From Frankia torreyi (GTDB taxonomy: Bacteria; Actinomycetota; Actinomycetes; Frankiales; Frankiaceae): a stretch of DNA of 57,049 nt. A program made the translations under genes and the position numbers. Where the stretch lies: positions 1 through 57,049 of the forward strand of contig NZ_JYFN01000009.1 in assembly GCF_000948395.1 (NCBI RefSeq). The letters are read 5' to 3'. Below, piece by piece: positions 22,777 to 31,852 of this stretch. Numbering within the stretch: position 1 is the first letter of the stretch; each line of letters begins with the position of its first letter. A model generated the notes under the pieces. It made no database searches. It was not told where the DNA came from and saw only the letters and a program-made list of their open reading frames with translations.

Positions 22777-25113
22777 ATGGCGTCATCGGATGCTGATGTG
22801 GCGGCGCGCGCCGTTCCGCTCGGCCCGGACGACCCCCGCGAGCTCGGCTCGTACACGCTGCTGGGCAAGCTCGGCCAGGGCGGCATGGGCATGGTCTACC
22901 TGGGACGCTCGGAGAAGGGCCGGCTTGTCGCGATCAAGGTGATCCGGACGGAGGCGGTCGGCAACCCCGAGTTCCGGGCCCGGTTCCGGCTGGAGGCGGA
23001 GACGGCCCGGCGCGTCGCCCGGGTCTGCACCGCCGAGGTCCTCGACGCCGACCCCGACGCCGAATGGCCCTACCTCGTCACCGAGTTCATCGAGGGCGAG
23101 ACGCTGGCGCGCTACGTCCAGCGCAACGGCCCGCTCGCCGACGCCAACCTGGAGCAGCTCGCGGTCGGCGTCGCCGCGGCGCTGACCGCCATCCACAGCG
23201 CCGGGATCGTGCACCGCGACCTCAAGCCGGCCAACGTCATCCTCTCCCCCTTCGGCCCCCGGGTGATCGACTTCGGGATCGCCCGGGCCGTGGACGCCGG
23301 CAGCGGCCTGACCGGCGACCTGCAGCAGCTCGGCACGCCCGCGTTCATGTCCCCCGAGCAGATCGAGAGCCAGCCGATCACCTCCGCGGTGGACATCTGG
23401 GCGTGGGGCGGCCTGGTCGCCTTCGCCGCCACCGGGCACTACCCGTTCGGCGACGCCTCCGCCCAGGTGCTGCTCTACCGGGCGCTGCACGAGGAGCCGC
23501 GCCTCGACGACGTCGACCCGGCCCTGCGCCCGATCGTCTGGCTCGCCATGCGCAAGGACCCGACCACCCGGCCGAGCGCGCAGCAGCTCATGCTGCGCCT
23601 GCTCGGCGACCCCGCCGGCACCGGACCGGACGCCGCCGCCGCGGTCGACCCGCAGGACGTCACCAACGTCCTGCAGGGCTGGAACCTGCCCGCCCCCGGC
23701 GCCACCGGCCCGGGCACGGGAAACCCGACCGCAGGCGCGGTGGGCACCGGACCGGCGGCGGACGTCGGCGGGCGCGGGGTAGCCGCCGCGGCGGCGAGGG
23801 CAGGGACGGCGGGAGCGGGGGCGGGTGCCGCCGGGTACACCGCCGACCCCGACGCCCCGACCCGGCTGCCGACCGGCCTCGGCGCTCCGGCGCAGCCGCG
23901 GCCGGCGGGCGACGGGACCGTCGCCGGCCAGTCCCCCACCCGGGTCGGCGCCGAGCCGGGTGGCCCCTCCTGGCCGGGTGGGCCCGGTGGGAGTGGCGGG
24001 ATCGGCGGGAGCGGCGGTCCTGGTGCGCCGCCCGGTGCGGGCGCCCGCAGCCGTGGGAACCGCGTGCCGCTGCTCGTCGGCGGCGGCGTGGTCGTGGTCG
24101 GCGCGATCCTTGCCGGCATCCTCGCCCTGAGCTCCGGCGGCGACGACAAAGCCAACGACTCCGGCGCCCAGGTGAAGCCGGCTACCGGCACGACAGCGCC
24201 GGCGCAGCCCGCGGCGTTCACGCTGCCCCGCTCGGCCGAGCCGCTGAGCCGCGACACCCTCGTCTACGCCTCCAACCGCAACGGCAACTACGACCTGTTC
24301 CGGGGCGACGTCACCGGCGACGGCGGCCTCCAGAACGACAAGCCGCTGCTCACCGGCCCGGACAACGACATGCTGCCGGCGATCTCCGGTGACCGGAAGA
24401 CGGTCGTCTTCTTCAAGAAGGGCAGCCCGAACACGCTGCAGGCGATCGCCGCCGACGGCACCGGCAAGCCCGTGCAACTGTTCACCTCCGGCCCGGCAGC
24501 GAAGCTGACGATCGCCAACGACGCCCGGCCGTCCCTCTCCCCGGACAGCAACTTCCTGGTCGTCCGCTCGAGCACCGACGGGACCGGCGCGCCGAACCTC
24601 GGCCTGTACGTGGTCAAGTTGGACGGCTCGAGCGTCCAACGACTCAACGCGAAGCCGCAGGCGACCGACCCGGCCTGGTCGCCGGACAGCGAGCGGATCG
24701 CCTACTGGTCCAACAAGACCGGCGGCGACCGCGGGTTCATCGTGGTGATCCCGGTCCAGCCCAACGCCGAGGCGACGCCGGTCATCAACGACACGCTCAC
24801 CACGGACTCCGACCCGGTCTGGTCACCGGACAGCGACAAGATCGCGTTCACCCGGCGGCAGAACGGCGACCTGGAGATCTTCGAGATGAACTCGGACGGC
24901 TCCGACGTCCGCCAGCTCACCCACGCGCGCGGCGACGACCAGGACCCCGCCTTCGGCCCCGACGGCCGCATCGTCTTCTCCGGCCAGCGCGACCCCACCA
25001 ACCCCAACGCCCGCCAGCTCTTCATCCTCAACCCGAACGACCCCACCGCCGGCGACCGCCAGCTCACCACCCTCGGCGGCTTCAACGGCCACGCCCGCTG
25101 GAACGCCGGCTGA
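22777..25113 (+). CDS. Membrane Ser/Thr protein kinase with PD40 beta-propeller sensor
   Basis: 778 residues. The kinase domain covers about 25-285: glycine loop LGQGGMGMVYLG, VAIKVI lysine, HRDLKPAN (about 146), DFG (about 165), GTPAFMSPEQ. A Pro/Gly-rich juxtamembrane part is followed by one helix at about 430-451 (VPLLVGGGVVVVGAILAGIL). The outer part carries TolB/PD40 beta-propeller blades (DTLVYASNRNGNYDLF, DPAWSPDSERIAYWS, DPVWSPDSDKIAFTR). So an extracytoplasmic propeller should sense a ligand or cell-wall fragment and control a cytoplasmic PknB-type kinase. The double-FHA ABC exporter 1.6 kb downstream is a plausible substrate (inference). Confidence 0.92.
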   Translation: MASSDADVAARAVPLGPDDPRELGSYTLLGKLGQGGMGMVYLGRSEKGRLVAIKVIRTEAVGNPEFRARFRLEAETARRVARVCTAEVLDADPDAEWPYLVTEFIEGETLARYVQRNGPLADANLEQLAVGVAAALTAIHSAGIVHRDLKPANVILSPFGPRVIDFGIARAVDAGSGLTGDLQQLGTPAFMSPEQIESQPITSAVDIWAWGGLVAFAATGHYPFGDASAQVLLYRALHEEPRLDDVDPALRPIVWLAMRKDPTTRPSAQQLMLRLLGDPAGTGPDAAAAVDPQDVTNVLQGWNLPAPGATGPGTGNPTAGAVGTGPAADVGGRGVAAAAARAGTAGAGAGAAGYTADPDAPTRLPTGLGAPAQPRPAGDGTVAGQSPTRVGAEPGGPSWPGGPGGSGGIGGSGGPGAPPGAGARSRGNRVPLLVGGGVVVVGAILAGILALSSGGDDKANDSGAQVKPATGTTAPAQPAAFTLPRSAEPLSRDTLVYASNRNGNYDLFRGDVTGDGGLQNDKPLLTGPDNDMLPAISGDRKTVVFFKKGSPNTLQAIAADGTGKPVQLFTSGPAAKLTIANDARPSLSPDSNFLVVRSSTDGTGAPNLGLYVVKLDGSSVQRLNAKPQATDPAWSPDSERIAYWSNKTGGDRGFIVVIPVQPNAEATPVINDTLTTDSDPVWSPDSDKIAFTRRQNGDLEIFEMNSDGSDVRQLTHARGDDQDPAFGPDGRIVFSGQRDPTNPNARQLFILNPNDPTAGDRQLTTLGGFNGHARWNAG

Positions 25114-25203
25114 CCGACGCCGGCCTGACCCAGTCCCACTTGCCGGACGGCAAGGTCGCGCCGGCGTAGTCGGCGGCAGGGGCCTGGGCGCGGGCCTGCC
25201 GGC

Positions 25204-25250
25204 CGGCGTCAGGCCCGGCGTCAGGCCCGGCGTCAGGCCCGGCGTCAGGA
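25204..25250. repeat. 12-bp tandem repeat, four copies
   Basis: CGGCGTCAGGCC at 25204, 25216, 25228 and 25240 (last copy ends in GA). It lies just after the kinase gene; in one minus-strand frame it would encode DAGP repeats, but no convincing gene uses that frame. Confidence 0.92.
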
Positions 25251-25409
25251 CGCGACCGGCGAGTGGCCGCGCACCGTCCCATCAGGTGACTGCCAGGTGG
25301 GGCGCGGCCAGCGAAGAACCACGGCGTCCTCGAAGCGCCGGCTGCCGTCGAGAGCGAACCGCACCCGCCCCGGCGAGGCCAGATCGTCGACCTCGCCACC
25401 GGACTCCAT
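25245..25409 (-). CDS. Possible small protein, 54 residues
   Basis: An ATG at 25409 opens a frame with strongly GC-biased third codon positions and normal composition (MESGGEVDDLASPGRVRFAL...RRFEDAVVLRWPRPTWQ). No ribosome site stands out and I recognise no family. It lies between the kinase and the AbiEi-like gene on the opposite strand. Confidence 0.35.
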   Translation of the reverse strand: MESGGEVDDLASPGRVRFALDGSRRFEDAVVLRWPRPTWQSPDGTVRGHSPVAS

Positions 25410-25549
25410 TCGACACAAGCCACCGCCGAAAGCACCCCAGGGGCGAGACAGGCCGGCCGGACACCGAAGTTGTCCACACCGGCCATCGGTTGTCCACACC
25501 GGCCGTTTCAGACCATCGCGGTCGGGTAATCCGGGTCGAGACTCGAGAG
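25410..25549. other. Upstream region of the AbiEi-like gene
   Basis: The stretch is notable only for two DnaA-box-like nonamers (25470-25478, 25490-25498) inside a 20-bp direct repeat. No gene. Confidence 0.5.
25470..25504 (+). promoter_or_regulatory. Two TTGTCCACA DnaA-box-like sites, 20 bp apart
   Basis: TTGTCCACA, the actinobacterial DnaA-box consensus, occurs at 25470-25478 and 25490-25498 as part of a direct repeat TTGTCCACACCGGCC. They end 51 bases before the AbiEi-like start codon. The paralogous gene at 55477 has a TTATCCACA in the same position and orientation. Confidence 0.65.
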
Positions 25550-26494
25550 ATGGTTCAGGCGTACGAGAAGTACGAGAAGGTTGTCGAACTCGCCCGGCGG
25601 CAGGATGATGTCGTCACTCGGGAGCAGGCTCGCCAGCTCGGCATGTCGCATGGCGCGATCGCGCTGCGACGAAGTCAGCACGGTTGGACGTCACCGATCC
25701 GCGGAGCCCTGGTCGTCCCACCCGTCCGCGACGAACTACGAGCCCACGCGCGGGCGCTTGTCGCCGTCGGCGGCGGCACGATCTGCGGGCTGACCGCCGC
25801 CCGACTACACGGTCTGCCCGGGCTCCTCCTGCGCCGGCCGGAGGAACCGGTGGACGTCGCCCTGCCCGGTGCCGACGGGTACCGCCAGCGGCGCGGTTAC
25901 CGCCGGCACCGGATGACACTGGGCGACTCGGAGGCCGTCGATCTCGCTGGTCTGCGTGTCAGCTCGGTCCCTCGGACGCTCGAGGATCTCGCGCTTCTGT
26001 GCGAGCGGGAGGTGTTCGTCTGCGTGCTCGACGCCATGCTGCAAGGGCGACTGATGACCGAGGGCGACCTGCTCGGCCTACGAGGCCGGGTGGAGGCTCG
26101 CCGACATGGTGGCCGCGCCCGGCACTGGTGGACGCTGATCGACGGGCGGGCGGAATCTCCGCTCGAGACACGCCTGCGGCTTCTGCTCGGCGATGCCGGG
26201 CTGCTGCCCGAGGAACTGCAGTGGCCGGTCCACGACCCGATGACTCGCCGTCTCGTCGCCCGGCTCGACTTCGCTTGGCCGTCAGCCCGGCTGGCGATCG
26301 AGGCTGATGGCGTCGGCCCCCATGGTGAGCCGGAGGCCCTGCATCGCGACCGTTCTCGCCAGAACGAGCTGGTGCGGCTTGGCTGGGAGGTCCTACGGTT
26401 CACCTGGCGGGATGTGACCGTCGGGTCGCGGCGCCTGACGGCGACCGTCACCGCCGCGCTGCGCGACGCCGCCCGCCGCGGCGGCACCGCCTAG
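25550..26494 (+). CDS. AbiEi-like antitoxin-domain protein with DUF559/Vsr-like nuclease fold
   Basis: 314 residues. The N-terminal winged-helix part (VVTREQARQLGMSHGAIALRR, then WTSPIRGALVV) is the AbiEi type IV antitoxin domain. The C-terminal third has a PD-(D/E)XK pattern: ESPLETRLR, LVARLDFAWPSARLAIEADG, and a final DRSRQNELVRLGWEVLRFTW typical of DUF559. No AbiEii-type nucleotidyltransferase toxin lies next to it, as is common for these orphans in actinobacteria. Whether it cuts DNA is unknown. The ATG has only a weak GAG ribosome site. Confidence 0.8.
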   Translation: MVQAYEKYEKVVELARRQDDVVTREQARQLGMSHGAIALRRSQHGWTSPIRGALVVPPVRDELRAHARALVAVGGGTICGLTAARLHGLPGLLLRRPEEPVDVALPGADGYRQRRGYRRHRMTLGDSEAVDLAGLRVSSVPRTLEDLALLCEREVFVCVLDAMLQGRLMTEGDLLGLRGRVEARRHGGRARHWWTLIDGRAESPLETRLRLLLGDAGLLPEELQWPVHDPMTRRLVARLDFAWPSARLAIEADGVGPHGEPEALHRDRSRQNELVRLGWEVLRFTWRDVTVGSRRLTATVTAALRDAARRGGTA

Positions 26495-26596
26495 GGCGCG
26501 AGCCACCCGGCCGGCGAGCCACCCGGGCGCGAGCGGCTCCGGACCGGCCGCGGAGGGGGCGTCGGCGGCGGATGCGTGGGAGAGCGCCTCCATGGT

Positions 26597-26637
26597 TCTT
26601 CTGTAGGGTTCGGCACCCGATTTATCCCTACAGAAGA
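26597..26637. terminator. 12-bp inverted repeat between convergent genes
   Basis: TCTTCTGTAGGG (26597-26608) and its exact reverse complement CCCTACAGAAGA (26626-26637) flank a 17-base loop. It is AT-richer than anything around it and lies between the 3' ends of the AbiEi-like gene and the FHA-ABC gene, so a bidirectional terminator is likely. The long loop and lack of a T run leave room for a protein-binding site or a transposon scar. Confidence 0.6.
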
Positions 26638-26715
26638 GACAGGTGGCGCCGCTCCCATGCACACCGCCCCAGGGAGGCGGGGCGGGGCGGGGCGCGGCAC
26701 CGCAGCGGCGACGGG

Positions 26716-29274
26716 CTAGCGCGGGGGGCCGCTGACGGGGGTGGCGGGGGCGCGCTTGACGGTCTTGGGGTCCATGCGGCGGATCAGCATCGAGACGATG
26801 ATGATGAAGAGGATGCCGATCGCGGCGCCGGCGATGATGTCGGTGAGGTAGGCCGACGCGGTGTGGTCGTAGAACGGGTCGACGACGGCCTTCGGATTGA
26901 TCAGCTTCTTGGAGCCGTCCGGGCGCAGCACTCCGGCGAGGGTGATGCGGTTCATGTCGGCGATCGACGACATCGACGCGAACCCCCAGCGCGCCGGCGC
27001 GATGTAGGCGACCTGCTCCAGACCGGCGGTGCCCTTGACCGGCACGATGCCACCACTGAAGATCAACTGGGCCATCGTGATCAGGACGAGCAGGGGCATC
27101 GTCTTGTCGGCGTTGTCGACCAGCGCCGAGATCACCAGACCGAGCATCGCCGAGGCCAGCGACACCACGATCACTGCGATGAGCATCTCCAGCAGCGAGT
27201 TGCCGAGGATGAGCCCCGCCTTGGGTGTTCGCCCGGCCAGCCCGATCAACGTGAACGGGATCGACTGCGCCACCGTGATCAGGATCAGGACGAGGACCTT
27301 CGACCCGATGTACGCCGTACGGGACAGGCCGATGGCTCTCTCCCGGCGATAGATCGCCCGTTCCTTGACGATCTCGCGAACCGAGTTCGCCATGCCCATG
27401 AAACAGGCACAGAGCACCATGATCAGCAGAATCGTCGGGCCGTCGGAGTTCGGCGAGAACTGTTTGGCCTGCTCGGCGGTCAGCTCGAAGTTCCCGCCGA
27501 TGGCTCTGGGTATCAGCCCCAGCAGGAACGGGAACGCGATGATCAACCGCAGGTAGGACTTGTCCGACGCCACGACGGCCAAGGTTCGACGACTCAGCGT
27601 GACGAGCTGGGAAGCCACCGACTGCTGGCGCAGCGAGGGCAGTTCCTCGGGCGCCGGCCGCGCCGACGGGGCGGTGATCGACGCCGGAACGTAGTACCGC
27701 GAGTTACGGAAACGAGCCGCCGACTCGGCGCCCGGCGTCGCCTCCAGGGTGAGGAAGACGTCCGGGTAGTCGCGCTTACCGAAGAAGGACAGCGCGTCCT
27801 GGGGCGGCCCGAAGTAGGCGACGTACCCACCCGGAGCCAGGACCAGGATGTAGTCGCACAGATCGAGCTGGGCGACGCTGTGGGTGACCACGATGACCGT
27901 CCGGCCGTCGTCCGCCAGGCTGCGCAGCGACTCCATGACGTTCTTGTCCATGCCCGGATCGAGACCGGAGGTCGGCTCGTCCAAGTACAGCAGGGTCGGC
28001 CGGGTCAGCAGCTCCAGCGCCACCGACGTCCGCTTGCGCTGGCCACCGGACAGCCGCGACACCTGGGTGTTCGCGTGCTGGGTGAGGCCGAGCTCGGCGA
28101 GGACCTCGTCGACGCGGGTGCGCCGCTCCACCTTCGTGACGTCCGGCGGGAAGCGCAGCTCGGCGCCGTACTCCAGGGCCTTGCGGACGGTGAGCGAGGT
28201 GTGCAGCAGGTCCTCCTGCGGCACGTAGCCGATGCGGCGCCGCAGCTCGTCGTACTCGGAGTACAGATCACGGCCGGCGTAGCGGACGGTCCCCTTGTCC
28301 GCGGGCCGGAACCCGGTCAGGGCGTTGAGCAGGGTCGACTTGCCGGCGCCCGAGGGCCCGACGACGCCGAGCAGCGCCCGACCGGGCAGCTTGAACGTCA
28401 TGTCGTGCATGAGCTGCTTCTGGCCGGCCCAGACGTTCAGGGCGTCGGCCTCGAAGCTGACGTCGCCGGAGTCGATGTACTCGACGAGCTGGTCGCCCTC
28501 GAGCTGGAAGACGTGGTGACCGACGGCGATGACGTCGCCCTGGCCGACCTCTGTCCGGTTGATCCGGCGGCCGTTGACGAACACGCCGTTCGCCGAGTCG
28601 AGGTCGGCGATCTGCAGGCCCGACCGGCCGATGTAGAGCTCGGCGTGCCGGCGGGAGGCGAGCAGGTCGGTGATGACGATGTCGTTGTCCCGAGCACGGC
28701 CGATCGACATCGTGCCCTGGCGCAGGCGGTAGGTGGTGCGCCGCTCGTGCTCCTGCTCGAGGCTGGTGGAGCCGCCGGCGCGCTCGTCGCGGCGGCGGTC
28801 GTCGTAGTCGTCGTAGTCGCGCCCGCGCTGCGCCGGGCTCGTCGGCCCCTGGTGGCCCCGGCTGCCCCGCCCCGAGGTGGGCCGCGGCGGACTGTAGCCG
28901 GCGGCGTTGGGCAGCATCGTCTGCATGTCGTAGCCGGGGTCGTAGGCCGGCTCGTCGACCGGGCCGCGACCCTGCGGGAACTCGGGGTGGACGACGACCT
29001 CGGGGCCCGTGGGGGTCCCCAGCCGCAGCCGCACCTCGTCGTGCACCGGGACGGACTCGGGCATCCGCTGCCCGTCGATCCAGGTGCCGTTGGAGCTGAT
29101 GTCGCGGACGACCCAACCGCTGCCGGCCTGTTCGAGGAGGAGGTGACGGCGAGAGACCCGGCTGTCGGCGATGACGTAGTCGGCGGTCCGGGCACGGCCG
29201 ATGATGAACTGGGCCTCGGCGGGCACGGTGGCCGCACCGGCCTCGGTGACGACTCTCAGGAAGGTCGTCTGCAC
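26716..29274 (-). CDS. Double-FHA ABC exporter (Rv1747-like)
   Basis: 852 residues. FHA domain 1 is at about 10-95 (IIGRARTADYVIADSRVSRRH, SSNGTWIDG) and FHA domain 2 at about 175-260 (SIGRARDNDIVITDLLASRRH, SANGVFVNG), followed by an ABCG-type ATPase (Walker A GPSGAGKST about 304, signature SGGQRKR about 407, LYLDEPTSGLD) and an ABC2 membrane domain with six helices from about 570. FHA domains bind phosphothreonine; in M. tuberculosis Rv1747 kinase phosphorylation controls export of envelope glycolipids (family knowledge). GTG 29274 is preceded by AAGGGGG. The nearby PknB-like kinase is a candidate regulator. Confidence 0.93.
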   Translation of the reverse strand: MQTTFLRVVTEAGAATVPAEAQFIIGRARTADYVIADSRVSRRHLLLEQAGSGWVVRDISSNGTWIDGQRMPESVPVHDEVRLRLGTPTGPEVVVHPEFPQGRGPVDEPAYDPGYDMQTMLPNAAGYSPPRPTSGRGSRGHQGPTSPAQRGRDYDDYDDRRRDERAGGSTSLEQEHERRTTYRLRQGTMSIGRARDNDIVITDLLASRRHAELYIGRSGLQIADLDSANGVFVNGRRINRTEVGQGDVIAVGHHVFQLEGDQLVEYIDSGDVSFEADALNVWAGQKQLMHDMTFKLPGRALLGVVGPSGAGKSTLLNALTGFRPADKGTVRYAGRDLYSEYDELRRRIGYVPQEDLLHTSLTVRKALEYGAELRFPPDVTKVERRTRVDEVLAELGLTQHANTQVSRLSGGQRKRTSVALELLTRPTLLYLDEPTSGLDPGMDKNVMESLRSLADDGRTVIVVTHSVAQLDLCDYILVLAPGGYVAYFGPPQDALSFFGKRDYPDVFLTLEATPGAESAARFRNSRYYVPASITAPSARPAPEELPSLRQQSVASQLVTLSRRTLAVVASDKSYLRLIIAFPFLLGLIPRAIGGNFELTAEQAKQFSPNSDGPTILLIMVLCACFMGMANSVREIVKERAIYRRERAIGLSRTAYIGSKVLVLILITVAQSIPFTLIGLAGRTPKAGLILGNSLLEMLIAVIVVSLASAMLGLVISALVDNADKTMPLLVLITMAQLIFSGGIVPVKGTAGLEQVAYIAPARWGFASMSSIADMNRITLAGVLRPDGSKKLINPKAVVDPFYDHTASAYLTDIIAGAAIGILFIIIVSMLIRRMDPKTVKRAPATPVSGPPR

Positions 29275-30081
29275 GTGTTTCCCCCTTCGCGACGGGACGC
29301 TGGCCGGGTTGTCCCGCCGAACTCCACCTTGTAACTACGCCAGGTCGTGTCACCAAGCCGAGCGATGCCACCGCTTCGAGCGGCGCCACCGGGGTGACCG
29401 GTGATGCCACGCCGAGCGGTCACGCGGGCTGACCGATCATGCCGGAAGTCCGATCGTAGCGTCGAGGGATGACCTTGATCCACCCCGGGTGACGGTTGAC
29501 CGGCCAGCCGAACGGCGTTCCCGCCGTCGCATTCGACCTCTGGACATCTCTCGGTTTCCTGCCGCCTCTTGATCCTTCGATATGCCGGCTGTCCTGCACG
29601 GACCTTCTCCGCCGTCGGCCCAGTCGGGCCGCCACCGCGGCGACCGTGCCACGGGGGCGACAGTGACGACGCGCGACTCCCGTGCGGCACCCTATGAGAA
29701 TGCCGGCTGGTGGTCCTCGGGAGTGGTATCTGTCGCCGATCCGACCGAGGGGGGACCCGGACGGCTCCCAGCACCTGACCGTCCGCGCACAACCGGTTCA
29801 CATGACGGCCCCACCGCGATCGCAGCCACTCGCTTCGCGTCCAGAAAATACCTGGGTGCGTGCCCTGCGACGGCGGCAGGCCGGCCCGCGCCCACCCGGC
29901 CTGGGCGGGCAGCCGGACGGCCGCGGACGGACCGGGTCCACGCCCGCGGCGGCGACCACGCGGCGGGCGCCCGCGCACTCGGGCCGGTGACGCCGCCCGG
30001 GACGGCACCGGGAATGTGGCCGGAATCATGCCCGCCCGGGGAAGATCGGGTTCCGGGCGGGCATGGTCATCGGCAGGCCGG
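29275..30081. other. 807-base region without a supported gene
   Basis: It lies between two minus-strand genes and should hold the FHA-ABC promoter. Open frames on both strands give Arg/Pro-rich translations typical of shadow frames in GC-rich DNA. I found no tRNA, riboswitch or strong inverted repeat. Confidence 0.5.
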
Positions 30082-31623
30082 TCAGGATGCCGGAAGAACG
30101 ACGTCCTTGGCCGTCGCGGTGAGCGACAGCCCGGTGGCGTTCGTCGACGCCTTGACTATCCGCAGGTGGAACGGCAGCCCGGACACCGGGATCGGGATCG
30201 GGACCTTGAACTGGAAGGGGATGCTGAAGTTCAGGCCGCCCTTGATCGACAGCTCGGACGGCACCAGGGTGAGCTGGTTGTCGTTGACCTCGAACGTGGT
30301 GATACCGCCGATCTGCGTGCTACCCAGCCCGAAGAGGGCGTCGGTGGTGCCGCTCAGCTCGACCTTCTTCCCGCCGTCCACCGGCTTGACCTGGAAGTTG
30401 ACCGCCTGCTTCGCGAGGAAGGCGTTCAGGTCGGCGTAGGTGATACCGACGGTGGCCCGCACGTCGTCGACGGGGACCTTCCCCACGTTGTCGGTGAGGG
30501 CGTCCCCGAGCGGCACGTGCACGCCCTTGAGATGCGCCTTCACCGAGGAGATCTTCGGCCCGGGGGTGGGGATGCCGTCGATCCCGACGCCGATGTCGGT
30601 GAACTTGCCGAACAGCACCTGGGTGAGGAAGGGGAACCCGCCGATGCTCACGCTCGTCACCTTCGGCACCGGGTCGCCGGGCTTGAGGTTCTCGGCGACG
30701 GACGCCTCGACCTGCTTGCGCATCTGCCCCTTGGCGATCACCACGCCGACCCGGTCGCCCACGACGAACAACACGACCAGCGCGACCAGCACGATCGCCA
30801 GCAGCCGACCTCGCCGACGCCGCCGTGGCGGCTTCGCGGCGGCTGCGGTGGCACCGGCCGGCGGCCCGCCGGCGCCGAACCCGTCTCGGGAGGCCCCGCC
30901 GGCGCCGGCTGGCCCGTCCTGGCCGATCGCCGCCCCGGAGCCCGGGTCATGGGCAAGCTGCTGTCCGTAGCCGGACTGGTCATAGGCGGTCTGGGCATAG
31001 CCGGGCTGCGCGTACCCGGACTGCTGATGCCCGGAGTGCTGATGCCCGGTCTGTGGGTACCCGGACTGGGGATCCTCAGGTCGGGTCGAACCCGGCTGCG
31101 GCTGGCCGGCGGCCGCGATGCCGCTCCGACCGATGATCATCGTGCCGTCGGCAGCGTCCTCCGGGTCGGACCAACCAGGCCCGGCCTCACCTCGACGGCG
31201 CACGGCCGCCGTGCTCGTCGTCGGCGCGGCGGCGGGCTGATCGCCCCCCGGCCGGGAGCCGACGCCCGATCGCGGGTCAGCGCCCGGCCGCGAGCTGGCG
31301 CCCGATCGGGAGTCGGCGTCTCGACCGGCGGCAGCGGTGGGTCCGGCGGCGGCGGTGGGTCCGGCGGCGGGAACGGGCCGGGCGTGGGGTCCGGAGGCGG
31401 CGGCGTCCATCGGGCGTACCGGCCGGAACGAGTCGGCCGGCGGAGGCGGGCCCGACGGCCGGAACGACTCGGCGGGCGGCGGCGGCCCGGACGGCGCCCC
31501 CGGTCGGGCAGCGCGCTGCCCCGCCGCCGGCGCCGCGCCCGCCGACCGCGTCCCCTTACCGTCGGCGGGCATCACGTGCGTGCTGTCCGCCGCCTGCCCG
31601 TCACCGTCGCGTCCGTCGTTCAC
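30082..31623 (-). CDS. DUF2993 (LmeA-like) envelope protein with long disordered N-terminus
   Basis: 513 residues. About 250 N-terminal residues are low-complexity Pro/Gln/Gly/Tyr-rich (GHQHSGHQQSGYAQPGYAQ-type repeats), then a basic cluster and one membrane helix at about 272-292 (LLAIVLVALVVLFVVGDRV). The outer C-terminal part is DUF2993 (VTSVSIGGFPFLTQVLFGKF, VDDVRATVGITYADLNAFL). In mycobacteria the DUF2993 protein LmeA supports mannan elongation in lipomannan synthesis; a lipid-binding role in the envelope is inferred here. GTG 31623 is chosen for AGGAG eight bases before it. Confidence 0.85.
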   Translation of the reverse strand: MNDGRDGDGQAADSTHVMPADGKGTRSAGAAPAAGQRAARPGAPSGPPPPAESFRPSGPPPPADSFRPVRPMDAAASGPHARPVPAAGPTAAAGPTAAAGRDADSRSGASSRPGADPRSGVGSRPGGDQPAAAPTTSTAAVRRRGEAGPGWSDPEDAADGTMIIGRSGIAAAGQPQPGSTRPEDPQSGYPQTGHQHSGHQQSGYAQPGYAQTAYDQSGYGQQLAHDPGSGAAIGQDGPAGAGGASRDGFGAGGPPAGATAAAAKPPRRRRRGRLLAIVLVALVVLFVVGDRVGVVIAKGQMRKQVEASVAENLKPGDPVPKVTSVSIGGFPFLTQVLFGKFTDIGVGIDGIPTPGPKISSVKAHLKGVHVPLGDALTDNVGKVPVDDVRATVGITYADLNAFLAKQAVNFQVKPVDGGKKVELSGTTDALFGLGSTQIGGITTFEVNDNQLTLVPSELSIKGGLNFSIPFQFKVPIPIPVSGLPFHLRIVKASTNATGLSLTATAKDVVLPAS

Positions 31624-31852
31624 CGGACCATCTCCTGCCAGTACCGCGCCGGAGCACGCCGTCGCTGTGTGGTCTTCCGCCTGGCGGCTGTCATGCACCA
31701 AGCTCTGCCGGATCGTCGCACGTTACGCGCGTCCGGCAGGCCCGCGGGTCCGATCATTCCCGGATCAGGCTTGTCGGATTACCGACCTTCACCCGAAGCG
31801 AGCCGGAACAGGCGCCTTCAGCGCTGGTCCGGTACGGTCCGGTACCCACAGC

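Noticed and set aside
25082-25486. Minus-strand ORF with DAGP repeats after the kinase
   Set aside because: Overlaps the kinase 3' end, low complexity, and a better-looking small frame exists in the same place.
25470-25504. Replication origin
   Set aside because: Only two DnaA-box-like sites, no AT-rich unwinding region, and no dnaA, dnaN or other origin genes nearby.
26572-29334. Long plus-strand open frame opposite the FHA-ABC exporter
   Set aside because: No domain, Arg/Gln/Asp-rich; a shadow of the exporter's codon pattern.
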